The notes beneath the pieces are model-generated. The model ran no database searches and was not told the DNA's origin. It was given only the letters and a program-made list of their open reading frames with translations. A program made the position numbers and the translations under genes. This document shows, piece after piece, positions 24,203 to 33,192 of a DNA stretch of 64,000 bases. This DNA is from Marivivens sp. (GTDB lineage Bacteria; Pseudomonadota; Alphaproteobacteria; Rhodobacterales; Rhodobacteraceae): assembly GCA_024642115.1 (NCBI GenBank), contig JAHEBU010000007.1, forward strand, positions 62,001-126,000. The letters run 5' to 3'. Each line of letters begins with the position of its first letter. The stretch's first letter is position 1.

Positions 24203-25497
24203 GCCACCCGCTGGGTCACGGGCCGACCCGCGACCCAAACCGCCCTGACAGCTCGGTCGTCGCCCATCATGATGGTGGGGAAGAGCGCGTCCCACAGTGA
24301 TGTCGCCCGGTCGGTACGCTGTTTGATCGCGGGCGTTGAACCAAGGTCGAGCACGGTGATATCCGCCACGGCCCCGGTCCCCAGATGCCCGATCTGCCCT
24401 GTCATGTGTAGTGCCCGCGCTGACCCCTCGGTGGCCAGCCACATGAGTTGGGCGGGGTGGATCGCTGTCCCGCGCAGCTGCCCGATTTCATAGGCCGCCG
24501 CCATCGTCCGCAGCATCGAAAACGACGATCCGCCGCCTGTATCCGTGGCCAGCCCCACCCGCATCCGCGCGGCCAGCCCCGCCAAGTCGAACAACCCCGA
24601 CCCGATAAACGTGTTCGAGGTCGGGCAATGGATGACGCTCGCGTGTACCTCGGCCAGTCGCGCCTTTTCCCTGTCGGTCAAGTGGATCGCATGGCCGTAC
24701 AGACCGCGCGGCCCCAGAAGCCCGAACGCCTCGTAGGTGTCGAGGTAATCTCGGGCTTGTGGGAACAACCCCCGCACCCAGTCGATTTCGGGCAGTTGTT
24801 CGGACAGGTGCGTTTGCATCAGCACGTCAGGCCGTTCTGCCCACAGCGCCCCAAGGGCGGTCAGTTGGTCCGGCGTCGAGGTAGGGGAAAAGCGCGGCGT
24901 GATGGCGTAGGTTGCCCGCCCCACCCCATGCCATTTGTTCAGCAGTGCCTTGCTGTCGTCATAGGCCGATTGCGCTGTGTCGCGCAGCCCGTCGGGCGCG
25001 TTGCGGTCCATGCAGGTCTTGCCTGCGACGACGGCCATGCCACGCGCAGCTGCACCTTCAAAAAACGCATCCACGCTGCCGGGGTGAATGGTGCAGAAAC
25101 TGGTGAGCGTGGTGGTCCCGTGCGCCAGCGCCAGATCCAGTGTCCGCTCCGCCGTCGCGCGGGCATAGGCGGGATCGGCCAGCCGCATTTCCTCGGGAAA
25201 GGTATAGGTGTTGAGCCAGTCGATCAGTTGTTTCCCCCAGGACGCGATGATCCGGGTTTGGGGGTAGTGCATGTGCGCATCGACAAAGCCTGCGGTGATC
25301 AGGGCTGTGCCATAGTCCGTTACGGGTGCGGTCGGGTGGGTTCGGCGCAGGTCGTCTGCTTCGCCCACGGCTACGATCCGGCCGCTGTCGATCAGGATGC
25401 CGCCACGGGTGGAATGATGGGTGACGTCCTCCCAACCGTCCACAAAGGGGTCGCCGGAAAAACGCAGGGTCTGGCCGAGGAGCAGGTGGTTTGTCAT
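24199..25497 (-). CDS. guaD: guanine deaminase
   Basis: The 432-residue amidohydrolase shows the zinc motif D-A-H-M-H-Y-P-Q, T-H-L-S-E-Q, H-A-I-H-L-T and the guanine-deaminase-specific H-C-P-T-S-N-x-F-I-G-S-G-L-F, with the final ligand in A-T-D-T-G-G-G. It converts guanine to xanthine. It faces the CAP-domain gene convergently, and an 8-oxoguanine deaminase stands just beyond it, so both normal and oxidised guanine are covered. No xanthine dehydrogenase or permease is nearby. Confidence 0.93.
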   Translation of the reverse strand: MTNHLLLGQTLRFSGDPFVDGWEDVTHHSTRGGILIDSGRIVAVGEADDLRRTHPTAPVTDYGTALITAGFVDAHMHYPQTRIIASWGKQLIDWLNTYTFPEEMRLADPAYARATAERTLDLALAHGTTTLTSFCTIHPGSVDAFFEGAAARGMAVVAGKTCMDRNAPDGLRDTAQSAYDDSKALLNKWHGVGRATYAITPRFSPTSTPDQLTALGALWAERPDVLMQTHLSEQLPEIDWVRGLFPQARDYLDTYEAFGLLGPRGLYGHAIHLTDREKARLAEVHASVIHCPTSNTFIGSGLFDLAGLAARMRVGLATDTGGGSSFSMLRTMAAAYEIGQLRGTAIHPAQLMWLATEGSARALHMTGQIGHLGTGAVADITVLDLGSTPAIKQRTDRATSLWDALFPTIMMGDDRAVRAVWVAGRPVTQRVA

Positions 25498-25614
25498 GCC
25501 CGCACCCTAGGCGCGGCGCGGGGCCGGGTAAATCGGCCAAACGCCGAAGCAGTTTCGCAAAAGCGCGAAAAGCGGATAGGATGGCTTGGTCGGCGTGCAG
25601 GGAAGGAGCCCCGA

Positions 25615-25902
25615 ATGGCCAAGATCGCGATTGAAAATCCCGGCTCGCCGGGACGCACGACAAATGTCGACGCGGACAAATATCAGGCGATGCGCACCGC
25701 CTACCTGGCCGTCGTGCCCGACGCGGCACCGGGCATGACCCCCGCCGAAATCCTCGCCGCCGCAAAGCCCGGATTGCCCGACAGCCTGTTCCCCGGCGGC
25801 GACAAGGCGGGGTGGTGGGCCAAGGCGGTGCAACTGGATCTGGAGGCCAAGGGTCTGCTGGCCCGCGCCGCCAAGCCACCCGTCCGCCTGTGGCGGACAT
25901 AA
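25615..25902 (+). CDS. DUF6958-type small protein
   Basis: The 95-residue product is soluble and compact, with the conserved-looking segment G-R-T-T-N-V-D-A-D-K-Y-x-A-M-R and a late G-W-W-A-K-x-V-Q-L-D-L-E-A-K-G-L. It looks like the DUF6958 family, small winged-helix-like proteins without known role. The ATG follows a very good ribosome site (ggaagga). Upstream in-frame sequence continues only because it is antisense to guaD and was not included. Confidence 0.65.
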   Translation: MAKIAIENPGSPGRTTNVDADKYQAMRTAYLAVVPDAAPGMTPAEILAAAKPGLPDSLFPGGDKAGWWAKAVQLDLEAKGLLARAAKPPVRLWRT

Positions 25903-26000
25903 CCCGCCAAGCCCGAAGCATGTTGCAGAACTGATCTGCCAAGCCCTGTTGTGACCGCCTGCGAACGCTCTATGCTGGCCCGAGGGCAAGGTGGGGCAGC

Positions 26001-27389
26001 ATGATCGACGACGTGGCAGAGATCGACCGGGACGAGGACGAAGACGAAGCGTTCGGGATCACCGACCGCCTTGTGTCCGAGGTTCTGGAGGCTGTCGAGG
26101 CTCAGGATTCTGCCGCGATCGACGTCCTTCTCGACCCGCTGCACCCCGCCGATATCGCACACCTGATCGAACTGATCGACGCCCGCGACCGCCGTGCCCT
26201 GCTCAAGGTCTGGAAGGGGGGTATGGATGGCGACATCCTGTCCGAACTGGACGAGGGCCTGCGCGAAGAGGTGATCCAGAGCCTTGCCCCTGCCGAGTTG
26301 GCCGAGGCAGTCCGTGATCTGGATTCCGACGATGTTGTCGATCTGGTCGAATATCTGGACGAGGAGCAGCAAGAGGCTGTTCTGGACGCCCTTGAGGCAC
26401 CCGAGCGGATCGCGGTCGAAAAGGCCCTGGCCTATCCCGAGGAATCTGCCGGACGCCACATGCAGGTCGAGGTGGTCCGCGCCCCTGAACATTGGTCGGT
26501 CGGGCAGATGATCGACTTTCTGCGCTCGGACGTCGAACTGCCGGACCAGTTCTATCATGTCATGTTGGTCGATCCCCGGATGAAGGTGGTGGGCTACGTC
26601 ACCCTTGGCCGCGTCTTGTCGGCCCGTCGTGATGCCCGGTTGCGCGATCTGATGGAGGACAGCTTTCGCACGTTTCACGTCGAACAGCCCGCGTCCGAGG
26701 TCGCCTATGCGATCAACCACTATCACATGATCACGGCCCCCGTGGTCGATGACGACGACCGACTTGTGGGCGTGATCACCATCGACGACGCCATGACCCT
26801 GCTGGATGAGGAATACGAAGAGGACATCCTGCGTCTGGCCGGTGTTGGCGAGGGTAGCCTGTCAGACCGTGTGATCGACACCACCCGTCAGCGGTTTCCG
26901 TGGCTGGCGGTCAATCTTGCGACGGCGATTTTTGCGAGCATGGTCATTTCCCTGTTCGAGGCGACGATTACCCGCGTTGTGGCCTTGGCGGTCCTTATGC
27001 CCATCGTGGCGTCCATGGGCGGCAATGCGGGGACGCAGTCCCTCACCGTGGCCGTCCGTGCCATCGCCACGCGTGACCTGACCGGATCGAACGTGTGGCG
27101 GGTGATCCGGCGCGAGGTCTTGGTCGGCCTTATCAACGGCCTGATCTTTGCAGTGGTCATGGGGCTGGTCGGCTATTTCTGGTTTGGCACGGCGATGCTG
27201 GGCGTGGTGATTGGCGTGGCCATGGTCATCAACCTTGTGGTGGCCGGTCTGGCGGGCACCGTTGTTCCGGTGCTGCTGGAACGGGCCGGGGTGGACCCGG
27301 CCCTTGCCTCGGGTGCGTTCGTGACGACCGTCACCGACGTCGTGGGGTTCTTTGCCTTTCTGGGGCTTGCAGCGGTGTTGCTGCTGTGA
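26001..27389 (+). CDS. mgtE: magnesium transporter MgtE
   Basis: The 462-residue protein has the MgtE layout: acidic N-terminal domain (about 25-130), two CBS domains (about 140-265) and five transmembrane helices (about 285-460) with the pore motif M-G-G-N-A-G-T-Q. It is the gated inner-membrane Mg2+ channel, and the N and CBS domains sense cytoplasmic magnesium. The stop overlaps the start of the cyclo-ligase gene by 4 bases. The 98-base leader is too short for an M-box and shows no sign of one. Confidence 0.93.
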   Translation: MIDDVAEIDRDEDEDEAFGITDRLVSEVLEAVEAQDSAAIDVLLDPLHPADIAHLIELIDARDRRALLKVWKGGMDGDILSELDEGLREEVIQSLAPAELAEAVRDLDSDDVVDLVEYLDEEQQEAVLDALEAPERIAVEKALAYPEESAGRHMQVEVVRAPEHWSVGQMIDFLRSDVELPDQFYHVMLVDPRMKVVGYVTLGRVLSARRDARLRDLMEDSFRTFHVEQPASEVAYAINHYHMITAPVVDDDDRLVGVITIDDAMTLLDEEYEEDILRLAGVGEGSLSDRVIDTTRQRFPWLAVNLATAIFASMVISLFEATITRVVALAVLMPIVASMGGNAGTQSLTVAVRAIATRDLTGSNVWRVIRREVLVGLINGLIFAVVMGLVGYFWFGTAMLGVVIGVAMVINLVVAGLAGTVVPVLLERAGVDPALASGAFVTTVTDVVGFFAFLGLAAVLLL

Positions 27390-27952
27390 CCGATCTGGCC
27401 GCGATCAAGGCCGCTGCCCGCGCCGATGCCTTTGCCCGGCGCAAGGCGGCCCATCTGATGGGGCAGGGGACGGCGGCCCATTTGTCCGAGGTACTGGCCG
27501 GATACCGGGGTGTCCCCGTCGCCGGCTATATGGCCATGCGCACCGAGATTGACCCGACTATCGCGATGGAAGAGGCCGCCACCCACGGCGTGGTCGGCGT
27601 GCCGGTCATCCTGGGCAAGGGCCAGCCGTTGCAATTTCGCCGGTGGGAGCCGGGCTGCGAGATGGTCGAGGGGACGTTCGGCGCATGGGTACCAGCGGCG
27701 GGCGACTGGATGACCCCGCAAATCCTAATTGTCCCACTTGTGGCCTTTGACCGCCGGGGCGGCAGGCTGGGCTATGGCGGGGGGTTCTACGACCGCACAT
27801 TGCAGGGTTTGCGGGCCGCTGGGCCGGTGCTCGCCATCGGCTTTGCCTATGCCGCGCAAGAGGCCGACGCCTTGCCGCTGGAACCCACCGACCAACCGCT
27901 GGACCTGATCGTGACCGAGGCCGGGGTCATCGAGGTCAGTCGGGGCGGCTGA
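27386..27952 (+). CDS. 5-formyltetrahydrofolate cyclo-ligase
   Basis: The GTG-started 188-residue protein has the ATP-binding motif (K-x-x-A-R-x-x-A near the N-terminus) and the active-site signature R-R-G-G-R-L-G-Y-G-G-G-F-Y-D-R. It makes 5,10-methenyltetrahydrofolate from 5-formyltetrahydrofolate with ATP. It is translationally coupled to mgtE through a GTGA overlap. In many proteobacteria the 6S RNA gene precedes this gene, but the mgtE overlap leaves no room for that here. Confidence 0.9.
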   Translation: MTDLAAIKAAARADAFARRKAAHLMGQGTAAHLSEVLAGYRGVPVAGYMAMRTEIDPTIAMEEAATHGVVGVPVILGKGQPLQFRRWEPGCEMVEGTFGAWVPAAGDWMTPQILIVPLVAFDRRGGRLGYGGGFYDRTLQGLRAAGPVLAIGFAYAAQEADALPLEPTDQPLDLIVTEAGVIEVSRGG

Positions 27953-27982
27953 TTGCCGCCCCGCGTCATAGGCGCAGCCGGG

Positions 27983-28252
27983 TCAACCGCAGGCACAGGT
28001 TCCGTCGGCCGTGACCTCGACCCGGAACATCTGATCTTCATCGTTCCACTTGCTGGTGTAGGTCGCCGACATCGACGTGATCTGGAACATGCAACTTCCG
28101 CCAGCGCAGGCCCCACCCACACAGGACTTGTTTCCGCTGATCTGCGCGTCCTGGACGGCCTTTACCAAAGCCTTTTGAAAGTTTTTCTTGGAAGTTCCGA
28201 TGCCTTTGTGGGTGCCGGGAATCGTCGTGTTGCAAGTCAATGTCTTCTCCAA
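27983..28252 (-). CDS. small cysteine-containing hypothetical protein
   Basis: A TTG-started frame gives 89 residues with six cysteines, including a cluster C-V-G-G-A-C-A-G-G-S-C and a final C-A-C-G. A second TTG at 28240 lies 3-9 bases after a ggagaag ribosome site and may be the true start, giving about 85 residues. The product has an alternating polar/aromatic pattern and no membrane segment. I do not recognise it. The base composition and AT-rich leader differ from surrounding genes. It stands alone between the cyclo-ligase and the TIGR00282 gene. Confidence 0.5.
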   Translation of the reverse strand: MEKTLTCNTTIPGTHKGIGTSKKNFQKALVKAVQDAQISGNKSCVGGACAGGSCMFQITSMSATYTSKWNDEDQMFRVEVTADGTCACG

Positions 28253-28474
28253 TCAAAAAAAGAACGATGAATATGCCGATATCTATTTTCGGCTGGGAAA
28301 CTATCGCGGACCACATTTGTCGCTGGCAAGGGTTTTTTGCAGTTCGTGCCGCCGAGGCGCTGGGCGTTGTCCCCCGGGTTGACGGGGCACATTGTCCGCG
28401 CAGGGACCAATATTTGCGCGTCATGACCTGACAAAGGGCTAGATCAAAGTCGCGTCACCCCGTAACTGAGTGCC

Positions 28475-29287
28475 ATGAAACTGCTTTTCCTTGGCGATGT
28501 GATGGGCCGCGCGGGACGCGAGGCCGTAACCCAGCACCTGCCCCGTCTGCGGGCCGAGTGGCGGTTGGATTTTGTCGTCGTCAATGGCGAAAACGCGACC
28601 TCGGGCGCCGGTCTGTCGGGCGAGCATGCCAAGGCGCTGTTGGCTGCGGGCGCGGATGTGGTCACCTTGGGCGACCACGCGTTTGATCAGAAAGACATGT
28701 TGTCCTACATCGAAGCCGAACCGCGCATTGTCCGTCCGCTGAACTATTCCAAGGCGGCCCCCGGTCGCGGCTTTCGCGTCTATGACGCCCCGGGCGGCCG
28801 CAAGGTGCTGGTGGCACAGGTGCTGGGGCAGGTGTTCATGAAGCGACCATTTGACGATCCGTTTTCGGCCATCGACACGGTTCTTCGCCAGTATCCGATG
28901 GGCGGCATGGTGCAGGCCAGCCTGATTGACGTGCATTGCGAGGCGACCAGCGAAAAGATGGCGATGGGCCACTGGTGCGATGGCCGCGCCAGCGTGGTGG
29001 TCGGCACCCATACGCATGTGCCCACCGCCGATGCCATGATCCTGTCGGGCGGCACGGCCTATCTGTCCGATGCGGGGATGTGCGGTGATTACGAGTCGGT
29101 CATCGGCATGGACAAGGCAGAGCCCTTGCGCCGGTTCATCACCGGAATGCCCAAGGGCCGGTTCGAGCCCGCCCTTGGCCCGGCCACCCTGTCGGGCCTT
29201 TATTTGGAAACCGATGACCGCACCGGCAAGGCCAGCAAGATCGCGATGGTCCGTCAAGGGGGCCGGTTGCAGCAGGCGGGTCCTTAA
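28475..29287 (+). CDS. TIGR00282 family (YmdB-like) metallophosphoesterase
   Basis: The 270-residue protein is a calcineurin-like phosphoesterase of the YmdB type, with the metal motifs G-D-V-M-G-R-A-G-R (aspartate 8), G-E-N (38-40), G-D-H (66-68) and G-T-H-T-H-V-P-T-A-D. In Bacillus YmdB hydrolyses 2',3'-cAMP and affects RNA decay and biofilm genes. The start is the ATG after ctgagtgcc. It is followed immediately by an EamA permease gene whose GTG begins at the base after the stop. The 222 bases upstream (28253-28474) hold several short inverted repeats but no gene I can support. Confidence 0.9.
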   Translation: MKLLFLGDVMGRAGREAVTQHLPRLRAEWRLDFVVVNGENATSGAGLSGEHAKALLAAGADVVTLGDHAFDQKDMLSYIEAEPRIVRPLNYSKAAPGRGFRVYDAPGGRKVLVAQVLGQVFMKRPFDDPFSAIDTVLRQYPMGGMVQASLIDVHCEATSEKMAMGHWCDGRASVVVGTHTHVPTADAMILSGGTAYLSDAGMCGDYESVIGMDKAEPLRRFITGMPKGRFEPALGPATLSGLYLETDDRTGKASKIAMVRQGGRLQQAGP

Positions 29288-30190
29288 GTGATCGCCCGGT
29301 CCGAGCGCGGGGACCTGACTGCCCTGCTGTTGTTGCTGGGCACGGGCTGGGGGCTGAGCCAGCCTTTGGGCAAGATGGCGGTGCGCGACGGCTATGGCGC
29401 GTTCGGCATCCTGTTCTGGCAACTGACCATCGGCGCGATGATCTTGGCGGCGATCAATCTGGCGCGGGGCGGGCGGTGGCCGCTGCATCCGGCAGCGCTG
29501 CGCGTTTATGCGATCATTGCGTTCGTCGGGACATTGGTGCCCAATTCGATCGGATATACGGCGGCGTTCCATCTGCCTGCGGGAGTGATGGCGCTGGCCA
29601 TTGCCACCGTCCCAATGTTTGCCTTTCCGATCTCCTTGGCCTTGCGGACGGAAGGGTTCCGGATGGATCGCCTTTTGGGTCTGATCCTGGGTCTGGGCGG
29701 TGTGGCGCTTATTATCCTGTCACAGGGCGGCGTTAGCATGACTGTGCCGCCGCTGTGGGTGATGGCCGCGCTGGTCGCCCCGTTCCTCTATGCGGTCGAG
29801 GCCAATTATGTCGCCCGCTGGGGAACGGCGGGTCTGGACCCGGTCGAAGTGTTGCTCGGCGCGTCGGTGCTGGGCAGCCTTGTGATGGGGCCATTGGCGC
29901 TGGCCAGCGGGCAGTTCATCGACCCCCGCCCGCCCTGGGGCGTGGCAGACGCCGCAGTCCTGTTGCTGTCCTGCGCCCATTCGCTGATCTACACGGGTTA
30001 TGTCTGGCTGGTCGGCCGTGCAGGTTCGGTTTTTGCTGCACAGGTCAGCTATCTTGTCACCGGGACAGGCGTGCTCTGGTCGATGCTGTTGCTGGGCGAG
30101 CGGTATTCGCTGTGGATTTGGGCATCTTTGGTCCTGATGATGGCCGGATTGGCCCTCGTGACACCGCGACCCGCCAAAACTGTTGCCTGA
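29288..30190 (+). CDS. DMT superfamily (EamA) permease
   Basis: The 300-residue protein has ten hydrophobic segments in two EamA halves. It begins with GTG directly after the phosphoesterase stop, so the two genes are coupled. EamA proteins export metabolites such as amino acids or related compounds; the substrate cannot be told. The opening T-G-W-G-L-S-Q-P-L-G-K pattern fits the large alphaproteobacterial DMT set. Confidence 0.87.
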   Translation: MIARSERGDLTALLLLLGTGWGLSQPLGKMAVRDGYGAFGILFWQLTIGAMILAAINLARGGRWPLHPAALRVYAIIAFVGTLVPNSIGYTAAFHLPAGVMALAIATVPMFAFPISLALRTEGFRMDRLLGLILGLGGVALIILSQGGVSMTVPPLWVMAALVAPFLYAVEANYVARWGTAGLDPVEVLLGASVLGSLVMGPLALASGQFIDPRPPWGVADAAVLLLSCAHSLIYTGYVWLVGRAGSVFAAQVSYLVTGTGVLWSMLLLGERYSLWIWASLVLMMAGLALVTPRPAKTVA

Positions 30191-30236
30191 CGACTGTAAA
30201 TCTGCGAAATATCTACTGAGTTAGTCGGAGATTAGC

Positions 30237-32018
30237 ATGGTCGCCTATCTTGAACTGTCCCAAACCGCGCAGGCGCTGTTATGTCTTGCAGTTCTCTTGG
30301 GAATGCTCCTGGCCTTTATCCGCGAACTTTATCCGCCCGAAGTCGTAGCCATGGGGGGGGCGGCGACCGTTCTGGCGACGGGACTTTTACCCTATGACGC
30401 CGCGGTCAAGACCCTGTCGAACTCGGCCCCCTGGACCATCGTGGCGATGTTCGTCGTCATGGGCGCACTGGTGCGCACAGGTGCGCTGAACGAGGTCAGC
30501 CGCCTGGCCGACCGCTATGCCAAGTCCCACCCCAAGGAAGCGGTGGGTGGTGTGATGGGCTTTGTCGTCGCCGCATCGGCCTTTGTGAACAATACGCCGG
30601 TCGTGGTCATCATGTTGCCCGTGTTCGTCCAACTGTCCAAGACGCTCAAGGTGTCGGCGTCCAAGTTGCTGATTCCCCTGAGTTATGGGTCGATCGTGGG
30701 GGGCACGCTGACGCTGATCGGCACATCGACCAACCTTGTCGTTGATGGGGTGGCGCGGCAGGCGGGGATGAAACCCTTTACCATTTTCGAGATCACACCG
30801 ATCGGCATCGTCATCGCAATCTACACGCTCACCTACCTGTACTTTTTCGGAAACAAGCTGCTGCCCGACCGCGACAGCATGGCCAACCTTCTGTCCGACA
30901 AGTCCAAGATGCGCTTTTTCACCGAAGCCGTGATCCCCCCCGACAGTAACCTCATCGGGCGGGCGGTGTCCGGCGTGCAACTGTTCAAGCGCGACGGTGT
31001 GCGTCTGGTTGACGTGGTGCGGGGCGATGCGTCGCTGCGCCGCAATCTGGAAGAGGTCACGCTGCAAGTGGGGGACAGGGTCGTCCTGCGCACCGCGATG
31101 ACCGAGTTGTTGTCGTTACAGGCGACCAAGAGCCTGCGCCGCGTCGATCAGGTGTCGGCCGTCGAAACTTCGACCGTCGAGGTGCTGATCACCCCCGAAT
31201 GCAAGATGGTGGGCCGCCGCCTGGGCGACATGCGTCTGCGTCGCCGCTATGGCGTCTATACGCTGGCCGTTCACCGGCGGGACAAGAACATCGGCCTGCA
31301 ATTCGATGACCTGATCGTCCGGGTGGGCGACACCCTGCTGCTGGAAGGCGCACCCGAGGATATCCAGCGTCTGGCGGTCGATCAGGATCTGGGCGACGTG
31401 TCCAAACCGCAGGCCCGCGCCTATCGCCGCAGCCACGCCTGGATTGCCATCATCGCCATGCTGTCGATCATCGTCCTGTCGGCCTTTGACATCGCGCCGA
31501 TCCTGCTTTTGACCGTCATCGCGATGACCGTGGTCCTGCTGACCCGTTGCATCGACGCGGACGAGGCGTTTTCGTTCATCGACGGGCGCCTGCTGGCGCT
31601 GATCTTTTCGATGCTGGCAGTTGGGGCCGCGCTGGAATCGTCCGGCGCCGTGTCGCTGATCGCCAACGGGGTGGCCCCGTACCTGATGGACTTGCCGCCC
31701 TATGTGGTCATTTTCGTCGTCTATGCCCTGTCGATGGTGCTGACCGAGTTGGTCAGCAACAATGCTGTGGCCGTGGTCGTCACCCCCATCGCCATCGGAC
31801 TGGCCCAGGCGCTGGGCGTCGATCCGCGCCCGCTGGTGATTGCCGTGATGATGGCGGCCAGCGCCAGTTTCTCGACCCCCATCGGCTATCAGACCAACAC
31901 GCTGGTCTATGGCCCCGGCGGGTACAAGTTCAGCGATTTCCTGCGGATCGGGATTCCATTGAACCTGTCGCTGCTGGTGGTCTGTTCTGCGGTGATCCCG
32001 TTGATCTGGCCGCTGTAG
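30237..32018 (+). CDS. SLC13-type anion transporter with two TrkA-C domains
   Basis: The 593-residue protein is a DASS/SLC13-like permease. It has the N-terminal motifs S-A-F-V-N-N-T-P and G-T-S-T-N-L-V-V, the C-terminal half with S-N-N-A-V-A-V and S-F-S-T-P-I-G-Y, and two TrkA-C regulatory domains (about 225-300 and 315-390) inserted between the halves. Members transport sulfate, dicarboxylates or other anions with sodium; the TrkA-C domains bind nucleotides or other ligands to gate transport. A ribosome site cggag lies 8 bases before the ATG. No operon partner is seen. Confidence 0.9.
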   Translation: MVAYLELSQTAQALLCLAVLLGMLLAFIRELYPPEVVAMGGAATVLATGLLPYDAAVKTLSNSAPWTIVAMFVVMGALVRTGALNEVSRLADRYAKSHPKEAVGGVMGFVVAASAFVNNTPVVVIMLPVFVQLSKTLKVSASKLLIPLSYGSIVGGTLTLIGTSTNLVVDGVARQAGMKPFTIFEITPIGIVIAIYTLTYLYFFGNKLLPDRDSMANLLSDKSKMRFFTEAVIPPDSNLIGRAVSGVQLFKRDGVRLVDVVRGDASLRRNLEEVTLQVGDRVVLRTAMTELLSLQATKSLRRVDQVSAVETSTVEVLITPECKMVGRRLGDMRLRRRYGVYTLAVHRRDKNIGLQFDDLIVRVGDTLLLEGAPEDIQRLAVDQDLGDVSKPQARAYRRSHAWIAIIAMLSIIVLSAFDIAPILLLTVIAMTVVLLTRCIDADEAFSFIDGRLLALIFSMLAVGAALESSGAVSLIANGVAPYLMDLPPYVVIFVVYALSMVLTELVSNNAVAVVVTPIAIGLAQALGVDPRPLVIAVMMAASASFSTPIGYQTNTLVYGPGGYKFSDFLRIGIPLNLSLLVVCSAVIPLIWPL

Positions 32019-32089
32019 GGCGGGGTTGCGGGCCGCCTTGGCCTTGGCATATAGAAACGCGCAATCCAGACATCAGACGAGGGCACGAC

Positions 32090-32830
32090 ATGGCCGGCCA
32101 TTCCAAATGGGCAAACATCCAGCACCGCAAGGGCAAGCAGGACAAGATCCGGTCCAAGGCGTTTTCGAAACTGTCCAAGGAAATCACCGTGGCCGCCAAG
32201 ATGGGCGACCCCGATCCCGACAAGAACCCGCGCCTGCGTCTGGCCGTCAAGGCCGCCAAGGCGGTGTCGATGCCCAAGGACGTGATCGACCGGGCGATCA
32301 AGAAATCGTCTGCCGGCGACGCAGCCGATTACACTGAAATCCGCTATGAAGGTTACGGCGTGAACGGCATCGCCGTGATCGTCGAGGCGATGACCGACAA
32401 CCTTAACCGTACCGCGTCCAACGTGCGCAGCTATTTCACCAAATGCGGCGGCAATCTGGGGCAGACCGGTTCGGTGTCACACAGCTTTGACAGGGTGGGC
32501 GAGATTTCCTATCCGCCTGAGGCAGGCGATGCGGACACGGTGATGATGGCCGCGCTCGAGGCCGGGGCGGACGATGTCGAATCGGACGAAGAGGGGCACT
32601 GGATCTATTGCGCGGTCGAAAACCTGTCCGACGTGTCCGACTCGCTGGAAAAGCAGTTGGGCGAATCGAGCGAATCCAAGATCATCTGGAAACCGCAGGC
32701 CCGGACCGAGGTCGATCTGGACACGGCCACCAAGCTGATGCGCCTCATCGACATGCTGGAAGAAGATGACGACGTTCAGGAAGTGACGCACAACTTTGAC
32801 ATCCCCGAAGAGGTCGCCGAACAGATGTGA
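32090..32830 (+). CDS. YebC/PmpR family regulator
   Basis: The 246-residue product starts with the family signature [14 protein letters not shown] and keeps length and pattern of YebC-type proteins to its acidic C-terminus. Members act as transcriptional repressors (PmpR) or assist ribosomes at polyproline stretches. An upstream extension in the same frame was rejected because the signature starts at 32090. In many bacteria yebC precedes ruvC-ruvA-ruvB; these genes are not here. Confidence 0.94.
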   Translation: MAGHSKWANIQHRKGKQDKIRSKAFSKLSKEITVAAKMGDPDPDKNPRLRLAVKAAKAVSMPKDVIDRAIKKSSAGDAADYTEIRYEGYGVNGIAVIVEAMTDNLNRTASNVRSYFTKCGGNLGQTGSVSHSFDRVGEISYPPEAGDADTVMMAALEAGADDVESDEEGHWIYCAVENLSDVSDSLEKQLGESSESKIIWKPQARTEVDLDTATKLMRLIDMLEEDDDVQEVTHNFDIPEEVAEQM

Positions 32831-32890
32831 TCGTCGCAGGGCCGTCCGGACGGCCTTGCCTTCTGTTGCCTGACCCAAGAAGGTGCGCCC

Positions 32891-33184
32891 ATGCCGACCC
32901 GCCCCGCCATCCGTCACGTCGTGTTTTTCAGTGCCAAGGATAAGGCCGATCTGCCCCGGATCGTGGAAGGTCTGTCCCTGCTGGGCCGCATTCCCGATGC
33001 CGACTGTTTCGAGGTTCGCCAGAACACCCGCAACGACACCCTGTCGGGTGAGGTCGACGTGGTGGTCTACGCCGAATTCGCCAGTGCCGAGGCGCTGGCC
33101 GCCTACAAGGCGCATCCGCTCTATCAACAGTCCATCGACATCGTCCGCCCTCTGCGTGACCTGCGGATCGCGGCGGATTTCTGA
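32891..33184 (+). CDS. Dabb family (stress-responsive alpha/beta barrel) protein
   Basis: The 97-residue product matches the Dabb domain along its length: the start R-H-V-V-F-F, the L-P-x-I-V-E-G-L-S-L-L region and the closing H-P-L-Y-Q. Dabb dimers form a small alpha/beta barrel; some cyclise polyketides, most are unassigned. A good ribosome site (gaaggtg) precedes the ATG. pabB starts 9 bases after its stop. Confidence 0.85.
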   Translation: MPTRPAIRHVVFFSAKDKADLPRIVEGLSLLGRIPDADCFEVRQNTRNDTLSGEVDVVVYAEFASAEALAAYKAHPLYQQSIDIVRPLRDLRIAADF

Positions 33185-33192
33185 TTTGCGCA

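Noticed and set aside
24448-25614. A long N-terminal extension of the DUF6958 gene.
   Set aside because: It is antisense to guaD; the true start at 25615 has a strong ribosome site.
25903-26000. A magnesium riboswitch (M-box) before mgtE.
   Set aside because: The leader is only 98 bases and lacks the conserved M-box segments.
27386-28474. A 6S RNA gene near the 5-formyltetrahydrofolate cyclo-ligase.
   Set aside because: 6S RNA usually precedes this gene, but here mgtE overlaps its start. The structured gap at 28253-28474 is downstream and I could not fit the 6S central-bubble layout to it by eye.
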